DNA of 64,000 nt from Priestia megaterium (GCF_023824195.1 NZ_CP085442.1:4130001-4194000); one strand, 5' to 3'. Positions 7,566 to 19,252 are shown, counted from the first letter of the stretch. Program-made: numbers and translations. Notes: generated by a model from the sequence alone, not told the origin.

Positions 7566-9620
7566 TCACTCTGGATATTCAACGTCTTTTTCTTCAATAA
7601 CTTCCCCGTCTCGGACAATTTTATAAGACGCTTTTTCATTTTCATCGACTAAGACATCGAACGATTCTTTTGTTGTTTCAGTAATCGTTAGTTCTTTAGC
7701 AGGAACGGACATATCGTTATCTGCATCTTCGATATAAATTTGTACTTTTTGCGGCTTTGGCTTTTCCTCTTCTGTTTCAGTGGCATCGCCTGTTTCCGTT
7801 CCGTCGCCTTGTTCCGTGCTTGCTTCGGTGTCAGCCTCTTCTTTATACGGAATGGCAACATCCACTGACACCGTTTGAGGAGCTTTTGGCTCTTTCCCCA
7901 TTGAGACCGTAATCGTAAGCTTATCACCTTGCTCGATACTCTGCTCCGCTGCAGGCTTTTGAGACATCACAAGACCTTTTTCAACAGTGTCGGAATACGC
8001 TGTTTTTACGTCCACTTCAATATCTTCATCTGATGCATAATCTTTTACGCTTTTTTCCGTCCAGCCCGAGAAATCCTTTAATGTAATCTTCGGCGGACCC
8101 TTACTTACCCATAGCGTAACCGTTGTATCTTCCGGCACGACTTGTTCGGTTTCTTTAGGCGTCTGATCTGTAATATTGCCTTTTGGTTCTGTGCTTTCAA
8201 CTTCGATAGATTGGATATCTTTATAATTCTGCTTTTCTAACAGACTTTTTACTTCCGTAAAGCTTCTTCCAATGTACCGGTTAAATGCTTCTTTTTTCTT
8301 TCCTGTACTTCGATAAATAATGACGTTAGATCCTTCTTTGATAACGTCTCCTGCTTCTGGCATCGTTTTAACCACGTCGCCTTCTTCCACCTCATTATCG
8401 GATATATCTTTAGGATTCTTCACTTTAAAGCCTAAAGAAACTAAATCGGTTACTGCTGATTCATAATCTTGATTATGTAAATCAGGAACCTTTACGTCTT
8501 TTGGCAGTAATAAAGCTGGAATAAACGTAACGGCGGCTACGCTAGCAGCTGCAAGCAGCAAAAAAATTAAAACAAGCGTTACAATCAGCTTGCTTTTGCC
8601 TTTTTTCTTTTTCTTCTTTTTTTTCTTAGGCTTTAACTCTTCTTCCTCTTGTTCTTCGCGCTCTAAGTGAGGTGGTTTTCTCACAGGTACGTGCGTTTCT
8701 TCGGATTCAACAAAATCCTCCTTAATAACTGGAATGGCTTTTGTCACTTCTTCATCATCAGGCACCGTAAACCTTTGTTCATTATAACGATTTGGATGAA
8801 CAGCAGACTGTAAATCCGCTTCGAGTTCTTCGACTGAACTGTATCGGTAAAATGGATCTTTAGTTGTTGCTTTTAATACAACATTCTCCACGCTTTGAGG
8901 GATAGATGGATTCCATCTTTTTGGAGAAGGTGTTTCTGTCTGTAAATGTTTTAATGCAATTGACACAGCCGATTCCCCAGAAAAAGGGACTCGACCCGTT
9001 AGCAATTCAAATAGGACGATGCCAAGCGAATAAATATCAGAACGCTTATTCGCAAGCCCTCCCCTTGCCTGTTCAGGAGATAAATAATGAACAGAGCCCA
9101 AAACAGAATTAGTATGCGTAATGGTTGTAGAACTTAGTGCTACGGCAATGCCGAAGTCAGTAACTTTAATGGTATCATCATGATCAATTAAAATATTTTG
9201 AGGCTTAATATCCCGGTGAATAATTCCGTACTGATGAGCATGGGCAATAGCTGATGTAATCTGCGTCATAATATGTATGGCTTTATCAAGAGATAGTGGT
9301 GATTCTTGCAGAATGTATTGCTTTAATGTCATACCCGGTACATATTCCATGATGATATAGTAAATATCTTCTTCTTCTCCAACATCATAAATGCTGACAA
9401 TATTAGGATGAGCAATACTCGTAGCAGATTGTGCTTCTCGATGGAAACGCTTTATAAACGCATCGTCACTTGCAAAGTCTAAACGAAGCACTTTAATTGC
9501 TACATCACGATCCAAAATCATGTCGCGACCTAAATAGACGTTTGCCATTCCGCCTCCACCAATTACTTGCAATACCTTATAACGGTCGTTTAGCCGTCTA
9601 CCTATTAGCAACACTCTCAC
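7566..9620 (-). CDS. prkC: Ser/Thr protein kinase with PASTA domains
   Basis: A 684-residue Hanks-type membrane kinase. The kinase domain has GGGGMANVY (about 20-28), AIKVL with the ATP-binding Lys (about 42), HRDIKPQN (about 135) and DFG (about 155). An acidic linker and a run of about ten lysines (near 335) precede one membrane helix (about 345-370). Three extracellular PASTA units follow (about 376-575), then a Ser/Thr-rich C-terminal module. PASTA domains sense muropeptides or lipid II; PrkC controls germination and stationary-phase functions. A GTG at 9620 overlaps the prpC stop as GTGA, supporting coupled translation; a TTG at 9611 is an alternative. PrpC next door is its antagonist phosphatase. 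Confidence 0.95.
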   Translation of the reverse strand: MRVLLIGRRLNDRYKVLQVIGGGGMANVYLGRDMILDRDVAIKVLRLDFASDDAFIKRFHREAQSATSIAHPNIVSIYDVGEEEDIYYIIMEYVPGMTLKQYILQESPLSLDKAIHIMTQITSAIAHAHQYGIIHRDIKPQNILIDHDDTIKVTDFGIAVALSSTTITHTNSVLGSVHYLSPEQARGGLANKRSDIYSLGIVLFELLTGRVPFSGESAVSIALKHLQTETPSPKRWNPSIPQSVENVVLKATTKDPFYRYSSVEELEADLQSAVHPNRYNEQRFTVPDDEEVTKAIPVIKEDFVESEETHVPVRKPPHLEREEQEEEELKPKKKKKKKKKGKSKLIVTLVLIFLLLAAASVAAVTFIPALLLPKDVKVPDLHNQDYESAVTDLVSLGFKVKNPKDISDNEVEEGDVVKTMPEAGDVIKEGSNVIIYRSTGKKKEAFNRYIGRSFTEVKSLLEKQNYKDIQSIEVESTEPKGNITDQTPKETEQVVPEDTTVTLWVSKGPPKITLKDFSGWTEKSVKDYASDEDIEVDVKTAYSDTVEKGLVMSQKPAAEQSIEQGDKLTITVSMGKEPKAPQTVSVDVAIPYKEEADTEASTEQGDGTETGDATETEEEKPKPQKVQIYIEDADNDMSVPAKELTITETTKESFDVLVDENEKASYKIVRDGEVIEEKDVEYPE

Positions 9621-10360
9621 CCACTTTCAGATGTAAAGTCCACAATTGCAAGTGTAATATTGTCTTCTCCACCAAGCTCATTTGCTAATTGAATCAGGCT
9701 CGTACCCTTTTCGTGAAGTGATGAACTTGTTGATAACGTTTCGTTCAGCTTTTGTTCCGTTACCTTATTTGTCAGTCCATCTGAACATAATAATAATCGA
9801 TCTTCTTTTTCCACTTCAATTGTTTTTACATCTAAACTAACATTTTCTTCGGTACCTAGTGCTCGCAATAAGATATTTTTTCGTGGATGATGCTCAGCAT
9901 CTTCTTTTGTGATTTGACCATTTTTTACAAGTTCATTCACAAGAGAATGATCTTCTGTTACTTGTTGAAATCCATATTCATTTGAAATATAGCACCTGCT
10001 GTCTCCTATATTACCAATCGCACAAAACGTATCGGCGCATAAAGCAAGCACAACTGTTGTACCCATGCCTTTACACTCTTCATGCTCCTGAGCATACTGA
10101 TAAATATCTTGATTAATTTGCGAAACATGCGTACGAATCCACTGCGTCGCCTCATCAGGAGACGTTACTTTGTCCGCTTCTTCCCACGCTATTTGCAATT
10201 TTTGAACCGCCATCTCACTGGCGACGTCGCCAGCTCGATGACCTCCCATACCATCAGCCACAATTGCAAGCAGCTGATTGTGTTGGTTCAAAAATACCCC
10301 TCCGTTATCTTCATTGTGTTGTCTAACTCTCCCTCGGTCTGTCATGAAGACAGTTGCCAT
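9617..10360 (-). CDS. prpC: PP2C-type protein phosphatase PrpC
   Basis: A 247-residue PPM/PP2C phosphatase that reverses PrkC phosphorylation. Metal-binding motifs are RQHNEDN (about 13-19), VADGMGGH (about 35), GDSRCY in the middle and CSDGLTNK plus GGEDNITLAIV toward the end. No membrane segment, so cytoplasmic. The ATG at 10360 follows GAGGTGATTGT; the frame continues upstream to 10438 inside rlmN, but that extension has no site and is not in the family. It begins 4 nt after rlmN. Confidence 0.96.
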   Translation of the reverse strand: MATVFMTDRGRVRQHNEDNGGVFLNQHNQLLAIVADGMGGHRAGDVASEMAVQKLQIAWEEADKVTSPDEATQWIRTHVSQINQDIYQYAQEHEECKGMGTTVVLALCADTFCAIGNIGDSRCYISNEYGFQQVTEDHSLVNELVKNGQITKEDAEHHPRKNILLRALGTEENVSLDVKTIEVEKEDRLLLCSDGLTNKVTEQKLNETLSTSSSLHEKGTSLIQLANELGGEDNITLAIVDFTSESG

Positions 10361-10364
10361 ACAA

Positions 10365-11456
10365 TCACCTCGTCTCTTCTTTACGCTCCTTCGCACGTAA
10401 TTGGCCACAAGCTGCATCGATATCATGACCTTGCTCACGTCGAATAGTCACGTTAACGCCACGCTTTTTAAGCGTACGTTCAAATGCAAAAATCTGTTCA
10501 CGCGGTGTACGAACATAATCACGCTCAGGCACGTAGTTTACCGGAATCAAGTTCACGTGACATTTAACGTCTTTAATCAAATCCGCTAATTCCTCGGCAT
10601 GCTCTACTTGATCGTTTACTCCTCCGAATAGACCATACTCAAAGCTAATACGTCTTCCCGTTTTATCCGTATAATATTTAATGGCTTCCATCAAATCAGG
10701 AAGTTTGTACGCACGGTTAATCGGCATTAAGCGTGAGCGGATGTCATTGTTTGGAGCGTGAAGTGAAATCGCAAAATTGATTTGCATTTTTTCATCAGCA
10801 AACTTATAGATTTTCGGAATGATCCCACTTGTCGATACTGTGATATGACGTGCACCAATATTTAATCCATCATCACTGTTAATTGTTTTTAAGAAGCGCA
10901 TCATTTCATCATAGTTATCAAACGGCTCCCCAATACCCATAATTACGACAGAGCTCACGCGTTCTCCTTGTTCATCTAGAGCTTTTTGTACTTTTACTAC
11001 TTGCGCTACGATTTCTCCAGCTTCTAAATTACGCTTTAAACCTCCAAGAGTAGACGCACAAAACGTACAGCCGATGCGACAGCCAACTTGAGTCGTTACG
11101 CAGACAGAATTTCCGTATTCATGACGCATAAGCACTGTTTCAATCGTATAACCGTCATGGAGTTCGAATAAAAACTTCATCGTGCCGTCCCCAGACGTTT
11201 GCTGAACAACTGTTTTTAATGTCGTTAATGCAAATTTGTCTTTTAATTGTTCACGTAATCCTTTAGATAAGTTTGACATATCGTCAAAGTCCGTTACGCG
11301 TTTAACATATAACCAGTCAAAAATTTGTTTAGCACGGAACTTCTTATCTCCGTGTTCCACTAACCAATTTTCTAGGTCGTGCATTTCTAATGAATAAATA
11401 GATGGTTTTTGCGGTTTTTCTTCTGCTTTTGCTTTTCTTTTAGCTACTTCTTCCAT
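10365..11456 (-). CDS. rlmN: 23S rRNA (A2503)/tRNA (A37) C2-methyltransferase RlmN
   Basis: A 363-residue radical-SAM enzyme, the same length as the B. subtilis protein. The cluster-binding motif CRIGCTFC (Cys-x3-Cys-x2-Cys) is near residue 120; [11 protein letters not shown] near the end holds the methyl-carrying cysteine. It methylates A2503 in the peptidyl transferase centre and some tRNAs. I chose the ATG at 11456, with GAAGGTG 8 nt upstream and 2 nt after the rsmB stop, over the in-frame ATG at 11480 inside rsmB. It is part of the def-fmt-rsmB-rlmN-prpC-prkC series. Confidence 0.96.
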   Translation of the reverse strand: MEEVAKRKAKAEEKPQKPSIYSLEMHDLENWLVEHGDKKFRAKQIFDWLYVKRVTDFDDMSNLSKGLREQLKDKFALTTLKTVVQQTSGDGTMKFLFELHDGYTIETVLMRHEYGNSVCVTTQVGCRIGCTFCASTLGGLKRNLEAGEIVAQVVKVQKALDEQGERVSSVVIMGIGEPFDNYDEMMRFLKTINSDDGLNIGARHITVSTSGIIPKIYKFADEKMQINFAISLHAPNNDIRSRLMPINRAYKLPDLMEAIKYYTDKTGRRISFEYGLFGGVNDQVEHAEELADLIKDVKCHVNLIPVNYVPERDYVRTPREQIFAFERTLKKRGVNVTIRREQGHDIDAACGQLRAKERKEETR

Positions 11457-11458
11457 TT

Positions 11459-12799
11459 TTACACCTTCTTCTGTAAACATGCAATATAAAATCCATCACT
11501 TTGTGCATCTGGCAGCAATTGAATTTCACCATGTTTTACGTTTTGTTTAAGCTTTTGCGGCATCCGTGCAGCAAGTGTTTCATCTTTTTGAAAATCAGCA
11601 TGATCTGCTAAAAATGCTGCTACAACATCCCCATTTTCATCCCGGTCAATTGTACATGTACTATATACAAGGGTCCCACCTTTTTTTAATAAAGACGCAA
11701 CCGCATTTAAAATATCTTGTTGAATACGCGCCAGCTGCTTTACATCTTGCTCAGTTTTTGTATATTTCAAATCAGGTTTTCGTCTCATTACACCAAAACC
11801 TGAGCACGGGGCATCTACTAAGATGCGGTCAAACATTTCTTTATCAAACTGTTCGCCCGCTTTGCGGCTGTCTTGAACTGTCGGCTCAATATTGGTAAGA
11901 TGCAGACGCTCTGCCTGCTGGGCAATCAGCTTTACTTTATGGTCATGAATGTCCAAGGAAATAACTTTACCACTGTTTTTAAGCTGCTCTGCAATATGAG
12001 TTGATTTCCCTCCCGGTGCAGCACAGCTATCTAAAATTAGCTCTTCTGCCTCTGCACCGAGCGCATGAGCCACTAACATAGAGCTTTCATCTTGAACGGT
12101 AAACATTCCTTCACGAAATGCTTGTGTATGAGCTGCATTTCCTTTTTGAACTTCTAGCGCTTCTTCTACAAAATGGCCTGGTTCTACAACAATACCTTCT
12201 TTTTCAAGCGCTTCTTTTACTTCATTTTGCGTAAAGCGTGCACTGTTTACTCGGATTGTTTGTTTAGGGGCCATTAAATTAGCTAAACAGATTCCGCGTG
12301 TTTTGTCCAATCCATATTGTTCCACCCAGCGTTTTACAAGCCACAATGGATGACTCGTTTCAATCGCCAAGCGCTCCACAGGATTTTGTATTTCTTCTAA
12401 AGAAGGCGTGCCGCTACGCTGAATATTTCGTAAAACGCCGTTTACCATTGAGGCAATTCCTTTGTGACCGCGTTTTTTGGCAATTTCTACTGCTTCATGA
12501 AGGATTGCCCGGTCAGGCACTCGGTCTAAATATACCATTTGGTAAAGAGATAAACGAAGCAGCACTCGCACCCAAGGCTGAAGCTTTTTTGGATTTTTCA
12601 AGAAAGGCGCTAACCCGTAATCTAACGTATCACGTCTTTGAATCGTTCCATACACAATTTCCGTTAACAGTCCTGCATCTTTTCCTTGAATACCACGTTT
12701 TTGTATGCTGTTATTTAACAATAGATTGCTGAATGCCTGATTTTTTTCAATAGCTAGTAAAATATCTAAAGCTATGTCTCGAACGTTGTACTTACTCAT
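11459..12799 (-). CDS. rsmB: 16S rRNA (cytosine-967-C5)-methyltransferase RsmB
   Basis: A 446-residue protein with an N-terminal NusB-like RNA-binding domain (about 1-140) and a C-terminal SAM-dependent methyltransferase. SAM-binding [12 protein letters not shown] is near 260; [15 protein letters not shown] and YSTCTI supply the two cysteines typical of m5C enzymes. The ATG at 12799 is favoured because AGGGG lies 6 nt upstream; the ATG at 12805 would abut that site. It overlaps the end of fmt by 8 nt. Confidence 0.95.
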   Translation of the reverse strand: MSKYNVRDIALDILLAIEKNQAFSNLLLNNSIQKRGIQGKDAGLLTEIVYGTIQRRDTLDYGLAPFLKNPKKLQPWVRVLLRLSLYQMVYLDRVPDRAILHEAVEIAKKRGHKGIASMVNGVLRNIQRSGTPSLEEIQNPVERLAIETSHPLWLVKRWVEQYGLDKTRGICLANLMAPKQTIRVNSARFTQNEVKEALEKEGIVVEPGHFVEEALEVQKGNAAHTQAFREGMFTVQDESSMLVAHALGAEAEELILDSCAAPGGKSTHIAEQLKNSGKVISLDIHDHKVKLIAQQAERLHLTNIEPTVQDSRKAGEQFDKEMFDRILVDAPCSGFGVMRRKPDLKYTKTEQDVKQLARIQQDILNAVASLLKKGGTLVYSTCTIDRDENGDVVAAFLADHADFQKDETLAARMPQKLKQNVKHGEIQLLPDAQSDGFYIACLQKKV

Positions 12800-13730
12800 T
12801 GACATCCCCTAATACTGTTCCGACTTCAACGGATGTACCTCGTAAGTACTGCGCTGCATCCATACGTTTTTTTCCAGCCGGCTGAAGTTCCGTCACTTTA
12901 ATAGCTGTTTCATTTCCAGTTGCTACTATAAATCCATCCTCTTCAAGTGATAAAACGGTACCCGGTTTGCCTGATGCGGATACTTTCTCTCCCCACCAAA
13001 TTTTCATAACCTGACCGTCTGCTGTTGTATAAGCAACGGGCCAAGGGTGAAGTCCGCGGATATGGTTATAAATTTCTTCTCCTGTACGGGCCCAATCAAT
13101 TTTCTCTTGTTCACGCTTAATGTTAGAAGCAAATGTCGCTTCGTCATCGTTTTGTTTAACCGGCGTAATTTCACCTTTTACAAGAGAAGGAATGGTTTCT
13201 GAAAGCAATTTTGCACCAGCAGCGCTGAGTTTATCATGAAGTGTGCCAACGTGATCACGTTCTTCAATCGGAACTTCTACCTGTGTTAAGATATCACCTG
13301 CATCTAATTTTTCTACCATATACATAATTGTAACACCAGTTTTCGGCTTACCTTGTAGAATTGAATAATGAATCGGCGCGCCTCCGCGCAGTTCAGGTAA
13401 CAGAGAAGCATGCACGTTAATACAGCCGTATTTAGGCGCTTCTAAAATAGGGGTTGGTAAAATTTGACCAAAAGCCGCTGTTACAATTAGGTCAGGCTCA
13501 TACGCTAATACTTTCTGATATTCTTCTTCTAAACGAATCTTTTCTGGCTGCAGTACAGGTATTTCATGCTTTAACGCCTCAACTTTTACTGGAGGAGGTG
13601 TTAATAAGCGCTTGCGTCCTTTTGGTCGGTCCGGCTGTGTAACCACTGCGACCACTTCATATCCATCTTTAAGTAATGTTTGTAAAACCGGCACTGAAAA
13701 ATCCGGCGTTCCCATAAATACGACTTTCAT
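12792..13730 (-). CDS. fmt: Methionyl-tRNA formyltransferase
   Basis: A 312-residue enzyme that formylates initiator Met-tRNA using 10-formyltetrahydrofolate. The catalytic region [18 protein letters not shown] is near residues 105-122 and the domain opens [14 protein letters not shown]-terminal tRNA-binding OB domain follows (about 205-312). The gene sits between def and rsmB, the classical arrangement linking formylation and deformylation. Spacing to def is 10 nt and the start has TAGG upstream. Confidence 0.97.
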   Translation of the reverse strand: MKVVFMGTPDFSVPVLQTLLKDGYEVVAVVTQPDRPKGRKRLLTPPPVKVEALKHEIPVLQPEKIRLEEEYQKVLAYEPDLIVTAAFGQILPTPILEAPKYGCINVHASLLPELRGGAPIHYSILQGKPKTGVTIMYMVEKLDAGDILTQVEVPIEERDHVGTLHDKLSAAGAKLLSETIPSLVKGEITPVKQNDDEATFASNIKREQEKIDWARTGEEIYNHIRGLHPWPVAYTTADGQVMKIWWGEKVSASGKPGTVLSLEEDGFIVATGNETAIKVTELQPAGKKRMDAAQYLRGTSVEVGTVLGDVNE

Positions 13731-13740
13731 CGTGTAAAAC

Positions 13741-14214
13741 CTACCCTTCTAGTTCATCCTCTTCGTAATACTTTGTTACTTTTTCCGTGAACAATACACC
13801 GTGTAAATGATCAATTTCATGTTGAATTGCTCGTGCTAAAAAACCTTTTGCTTCTATAAAATAAGGTTTTCCTTTACGATTTTGCGCACGTACTTTCACA
13901 TAATCAGCTCGAGCCACGTCACCAAAAAGGCCCGGAAAACTTAGGCAGCCTTCTGGACCGATTTGTTCGCCTCGTTGCTCAATAATTACCGGATTAATTA
14001 ACTCAATTTTACCGTGTCGGTCATCCACGTCTACCACTGCCACTTGCTGCAGAACTCCTACTTGAGGAGCAGCTAGACCCACACCGTCTGCTTCAAGCAT
14101 TAAATCATACATGCCGTTTAGTAATTTCGCTAATTTATTATCAAAGTTTTTAACGACTTCACATTCTTGTTCAAGTACTTCATTAGGATGGTAAACAAGC
14201 TTAAGCTTAGCCAA
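13741..14214 (-). CDS. def: Peptide deformylase
   Basis: A 157-residue metalloenzyme removing the N-formyl group from nascent proteins. All three family motifs are present: GVGLAAPQ (about 45), EGCLSFP (about 100) with the metal-binding Cys, and QHEIDHLHG (about 142) with the HExxH metal ligands. I chose TTG at 14214 as the start: AAAGGAGG precedes it with ideal spacing, and a longer frame to 14250 would swallow that site. It lies between priA and fmt. Confidence 0.95.
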   Translation of the reverse strand: MAKLKLVYHPNEVLEQECEVVKNFDNKLAKLLNGMYDLMLEADGVGLAAPQVGVLQQVAVVDVDDRHGKIELINPVIIEQRGEQIGPEGCLSFPGLFGDVARADYVKVRAQNRKGKPYFIEAKGFLARAIQHEIDHLHGVLFTEKVTKYYEEDELEG

Positions 14215-14284
14215 ATAGGCACCTCCTTTATTCTTTCTATTTATATCCAAAAAGCTTCTTCTTTAACGCCATCAAGACGACTAG

Positions 14285-16699
14285 TTACATCATCGAGTAT
14301 GGATTCAAATCAATAGTGATCGTTAAATTCTCCTTCTGCATTTCCGCTTGATAACGTTCTAATATATATTTCAACAGCGGAATCAGGCTTGGTTCCAGCT
14401 TGTATTTTAACATGCATTGATAGCGATATCTATCTTTTATCTTAGCAATCGGAGATGCGACTGGCCCTAAGATCGTTGTTTGCGGCGAAAGTTTCTGACG
14501 CAGATACTGCGAAATTTTGTCTGTAACAGACACCACTTTTGCAATATTTTCATGAGATACCGTTACAAGCGCCAAGTAAAAGAAAGGCGGATATTTATGC
14601 ATTTTACGAATTTCCATCTCCTGCTTATAAAACGCATCGTAATCATGCTGACTCGCAAGTTGAATGCTGTAGTGTTCAGGCGTGTACGTTTGAATCACTA
14701 CTTCTCCTGGAAGTTTGTGGCGTCCTGCTCTTCCGCTTACTTGTGTTAAAAGCTGAAACGTTTTTTCAGATGCACGAAAGTCAGGTAAATTCAGCATCGT
14801 ATCTGCTGTTAAAACTCCTACAAGCGTGACGTTTGGAAAGTCCAGTCCTTTCGCAATCATCTGCGTCCCTAGTAAAATTTGCGCTTCTCCACTTGCAAAC
14901 TTGTTCAGGAGCTTTTCATGCGCGCCTTTTCGGCTTGTCGTATCAACATCCATTCGAACGACTCTAGCCTCAGGCAGCACTTTTGTTAATTCTTCTTCCA
15001 CTTTTTGTGTACCAGATCCGAAAAAGCGGATATGTTCGCTGTGGCATTCTGGGCACTCAGTGTGCACATGTTCTTCGTGTCCGCAGTAATGGCATTTTAA
15101 TTTATTTTGATAGCGGTGATACGTTAGTGAAATTTCACAGTGCTCACATGTCGGAACGTAACCGCAGTCCCTGCACATAACAAAAGAAGAATGACCTCTT
15201 TTATTTAAAAATAAAACAATTTGCTCCCCTTTTTCTAAACGGTCTTTCATCTTTTCAAACAGCATAGTTGAAAACATAGAGCGATTGCCGCTGCGAAGCT
15301 CTTCTCTCATATCAACGATATCCACCGACGGCATTGATGACTTATTCATTCTTTGCTTTAACGTCAGTAGCTTATACACACCTTTTTGCGCTCTTGCAAA
15401 GGACTCAAGCGTTGGTGTTGCACTTCCTAAAATGACTGGACACTGATGATGCTGCCCTCGGTAAATGGCTACATCTCTGGCATGATAACGGGGGTTTTCT
15501 TCTTGTTTATAACTCGTCTCATGTTCTTCATCGATAATAAGAAGGCCCAAATTTTCAAATGGCGCAAATACAGCAGAGCGGGCCCCTACTACAACGGATA
15601 CTTCTTTCCGCTGAATTTTTCGCCATTCATCGTATTTTTCTCCAGTAGACAAGCCGCTATGAAGCACAGCAACTTTTGAGCCGAATCGCTCTTTAAAACG
15701 CTTGACCATCTGAGGGGTAAGTGAAATCTCCGGAACAAGCATAATCGCTTCTTTCCCTTTTTTTAGCACTTGATCAATGGATTGGAGATACACTTCAGTT
15801 TTTCCGCTTCCGGTTACTCCGTACATTAAAAACACATCGTGAAGATTTTCTTCGATGTCATGCAGAATCGGTGCGATTGCCTCAGCTTGTTCATCTGTCA
15901 ATTGAAATGGCTTTGATGGTGTAAAGTATCGATCTTGATAAGGATCACGGTATATTTCAATTTCCGTTTCTGCTAAGAGTCCTTTGTTAATCAGCGCTTT
16001 TATAGGAGCGGAGGTAATCTGCAAATCTTCCGCTATTTCTTTTATGGCTACTTCTTCATTTCGATCGAGCATAAAAGACAGCACTTGTTTTTGCTTTTCT
16101 GCCTGCTTATTTAACTCGCTCATAAACTGCTGAATTTCTTCAAGGCTTTGATTCAGTTTTACGCCTTTTGCCGTTTTTTTGTTTCCTTTGTTTTTCACGA
16201 CGTAGACGACTTCAATTAGACCTTTTTGAATATCACGGTGAAAAGCAGGAGCAGCGGCTGTTTTTTCTACTTCACTCCACTTCAGCGAGGATCTTGACTG
16301 AAAAAACGGCTTTACTTGCTCATGAAGCTGTTCGTATGCCTCTTTTGAAAGGAGTGACAGTTCTTTATCATATTTTGCTTTCATCGCCGCAGGCAGCATC
16401 ACTTGAAAAGCCGATATCATAAAACAAAGCGTTTTTTCTGTTAGCCAGTGCCCAATCTCTAACAGTTCGGGAGTCAGAACCGGCGTTAAATCAAGCAGGT
16501 CAGCGATTGGTTTAACACGCTTAACTTCGGCCTCTTCTTTAAGAGCCACCACAAACCCTTGAACTTTTCTAGGACCAAACGGAACGACAACTCGCATACC
16601 CGGAACAATAATTCCTTTCCATTTGTCAGGAATAGCGTAGTCAAAAGCTCGATCTGTTTGCTTAGCAGCCACGTCCACAATTACACTAGCTACACTCAT
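14285..16699 (-). CDS. priA: Primosomal replication protein N' (PriA helicase)
   Basis: An 804-residue replication-restart helicase. An N-terminal DNA-binding domain is followed by Walker A GVTGSGKTEVYL (about 288-300), the DEEH box, and a cysteine-rich zinc-binding insert (about 510-550: CRDC, CEHC, CHYC, CPEC). A helicase C domain with QVSGRAGR follows. It loads the replisome at stalled forks with PriA-DnaD-DnaB partners in Bacillus. The start codon overlaps the coaBC stop by 4 nt, suggesting coupling. Length equals the B. subtilis protein within one residue by memory. Confidence 0.97.
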   Translation of the reverse strand: MSVASVIVDVAAKQTDRAFDYAIPDKWKGIIVPGMRVVVPFGPRKVQGFVVALKEEAEVKRVKPIADLLDLTPVLTPELLEIGHWLTEKTLCFMISAFQVMLPAAMKAKYDKELSLLSKEAYEQLHEQVKPFFQSRSSLKWSEVEKTAAAPAFHRDIQKGLIEVVYVVKNKGNKKTAKGVKLNQSLEEIQQFMSELNKQAEKQKQVLSFMLDRNEEVAIKEIAEDLQITSAPIKALINKGLLAETEIEIYRDPYQDRYFTPSKPFQLTDEQAEAIAPILHDIEENLHDVFLMYGVTGSGKTEVYLQSIDQVLKKGKEAIMLVPEISLTPQMVKRFKERFGSKVAVLHSGLSTGEKYDEWRKIQRKEVSVVVGARSAVFAPFENLGLLIIDEEHETSYKQEENPRYHARDVAIYRGQHHQCPVILGSATPTLESFARAQKGVYKLLTLKQRMNKSSMPSVDIVDMREELRSGNRSMFSTMLFEKMKDRLEKGEQIVLFLNKRGHSSFVMCRDCGYVPTCEHCEISLTYHRYQNKLKCHYCGHEEHVHTECPECHSEHIRFFGSGTQKVEEELTKVLPEARVVRMDVDTTSRKGAHEKLLNKFASGEAQILLGTQMIAKGLDFPNVTLVGVLTADTMLNLPDFRASEKTFQLLTQVSGRAGRHKLPGEVVIQTYTPEHYSIQLASQHDYDAFYKQEMEIRKMHKYPPFFYLALVTVSHENIAKVVSVTDKISQYLRQKLSPQTTILGPVASPIAKIKDRYRYQCMLKYKLEPSLIPLLKYILERYQAEMQKENLTITIDLNPYSMM

Positions 16700-17913
16700 T
16701 TTTTCAGCCCTTCTAACATTTCCTTCACTTCTTTTAACACCTCGGTAGCTACATCGTGTTTTGAAAGAATAGGAAGTTCCTTAGACTCTCCGCTTCGCTT
16801 ATAGAGCGTTACAATATTTGTGTCCGTCCCAAACCCTGCTCCTTCTGTCGTCACGTTATTGGCTACAATCATATCCAAGTTTTTAGATGCAAGTTTCTTT
16901 TGTGCATATTCATCCACTTGTTCTGTTTCTGCTGCAAAGCCGACTAAAAGCTGGTGTTCTTTTCGCTCTCCAAGCGTGCGTAAAATATCTGTTGTTCTCT
17001 CTAGCTCTAATACTGCTTCACCAGGCTGCTTTTTCATCTTTTGATCAAACACATGCTTTGGTCGGTAATCTGCCACTGCGGCTGATTTAATGACAACATC
17101 TGCTTCATGATAGCGCTGCATAACAGCTTCAAGCATCTGCTGCGCACTTTCAATTTGAACAACCTGCACCCCTTTTGGATATTCTAAATTCGTCGGTCCC
17201 GTTACAAGTGTTACCGATGCGCCTAATTTAGCAGCTTGTTCTGCAAGGGCATAGCCCATCTTCCCAGTAGAGCGATTGGTAAAAAATCGGACGGGATCAA
17301 TGCGTTCTACCGTAGGTCCTGCTGTAACCAATACATTAATACCTTCAAGGATCTTTTGTGTATCTGATGCTTGTGAAAAATAAGATCCGATTAGTGAAAC
17401 AATTGTTTCTGGCTCTTCAAGACGACCTTTTCCTACATAACCGCATGCCAAATACCCTTCTCCAGGTTCTACAAAAGAGTAACCAAATGATGAAAGAGTG
17501 CTCATATTTTTTTTAACAGCTTGATGATCGTACATATGAACATTCATTGCAGGTGCAATCCACACAGGTGCAGTAGCAGCCAGCAGCGTTGTGGAAATCA
17601 TATCATCTGCAAGACCATTTGCTATTTTCCCTATCATATTAGCCGTAGCAGGAGCTACTAAAATTAAATCAGGCCAATCTGCTAAATCAATATGTGCAAT
17701 CACAGATGGATCTTTTTCATCAAACGTATCTGTATAAACTGGGTTTCGAGACAGAGCTTGAAACGTAAGCGGCGTTACGAACTCGCATGCTGAAGCAGTC
17801 ATCATTACTTTAACTTCCGCTCCCGCTTGTACTAATTTACTTGTTAAAGCTGCAGCTTTATATACGGCGATTCCGCCGCTAACACATAATAAAATTCGTT
17901 TTCCCTTCATCAT
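16696..17913 (-). CDS. coaBC: Bifunctional phosphopantothenoylcysteine decarboxylase/synthase
   Basis: A 405-residue two-domain enzyme of coenzyme A synthesis. The N-terminal flavin-dependent decarboxylase (CoaC) has SGGIAVYKAA at the start, IAHIDLA with the active-site His near 75, APAMNVHMYDH near 117 and a redox Cys in YLACGYVGKG. The C-terminal CTP-dependent synthase (CoaB) starts near 190, with TNRSTGKMGYALA. Tandem ATG codons at 17913 and 17910 both follow a GGGGG site. It continues directly into priA. Confidence 0.96.
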   Translation of the reverse strand: MMKGKRILLCVSGGIAVYKAAALTSKLVQAGAEVKVMMTASACEFVTPLTFQALSRNPVYTDTFDEKDPSVIAHIDLADWPDLILVAPATANMIGKIANGLADDMISTTLLAATAPVWIAPAMNVHMYDHQAVKKNMSTLSSFGYSFVEPGEGYLACGYVGKGRLEEPETIVSLIGSYFSQASDTQKILEGINVLVTAGPTVERIDPVRFFTNRSTGKMGYALAEQAAKLGASVTLVTGPTNLEYPKGVQVVQIESAQQMLEAVMQRYHEADVVIKSAAVADYRPKHVFDQKMKKQPGEAVLELERTTDILRTLGERKEHQLLVGFAAETEQVDEYAQKKLASKNLDMIVANNVTTEGAGFGTDTNIVTLYKRSGESKELPILSKHDVATEVLKEVKEMLEGLKK

Positions 17914-18052
17914 TATGCCCCCATCTATTTATCCCGCTCAACCAGCATCCGCTTGTTTACTCGGGTAACTATCTAAAGCTTTTCAATTCAATTATTATAC
18001 CATTTTTGTAGTGAGACATTCACTATCCTGCTTGAATACAAACAAAAGCATC

Positions 18053-18090
18053 AAAAAAATAACAACCTATAAAGTAGGTTGTTATTTTTT
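18053..18090 (-). terminator. Intrinsic terminator after rpoZ
   Basis: AATAACAACCTA pairs with TAGGTTGTTATT around a short AAAG loop, with A and T runs on both ends. It starts 3 nt past the rpoZ stop codon on the minus strand and separates the remA-gmk-rpoZ unit from coaBC. Confidence 0.9.
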
Positions 18091-18093
18091 CAC

Positions 18094-18315
18094 TTACTGA
18101 TGTTTAGAATCTTCTTCTGCTACACCTTGCTTATAGCTTAATTGTTCAGCATTAATTTCTTCTAAAGCACAGCCTACAAACTTATAAGAAACCGGCTTTT
18201 CAATCGGCGTATCATTGTGAAGCTGTAATTGACGTGCACGTTTTGCAGCTACTGTCACAAGCGTGTACTTAGAATCTAATTTTTCCATTAGAGAATCAAT
18301 TGATGGATAAAGCAT
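18094..18315 (-). CDS. rpoZ: RNA polymerase omega subunit
   Basis: A 73-residue protein with the omega signature: [23 protein letters not shown] near the N-terminus and the conserved [15 protein letters not shown] stretch in the second half. It helps assemble the beta-prime subunit. It is 2 nt from gmk, the conserved gmk-rpoZ pair. A few residues longer than the B. subtilis protein at the C-terminus. Confidence 0.96.
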   Translation of the reverse strand: MLYPSIDSLMEKLDSKYTLVTVAAKRARQLQLHNDTPIEKPVSYKFVGCALEEINAEQLSYKQGVAEEDSKHQ

Positions 18316-18317
18316 GT

Positions 18318-19206
<889 letters not shown>

Positions 19207-19252
19207 AAGAAGCCTCCTGCTATACCAATATAATCTTTATCTTACACGAAGG

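Noticed and set aside
7553..7645. Longer rsgA start at 7645
   Set aside because: Overlaps prkC by 80 nt and adds a Lys-rich segment absent from the family; the ATG at 7552 has a ribosome site.
10361..10438. Longer prpC start inside rlmN
   Set aside because: The extension is the rlmN 3' end in another frame; PP2C proteins start near MATVFMTDRG and the site GAGGTGA precedes 10360.
14480..15180. Overlapping plus-strand frames within priA
   Set aside because: Complement of a strongly conserved coding frame; none has a family-like sequence or a ribosome site.
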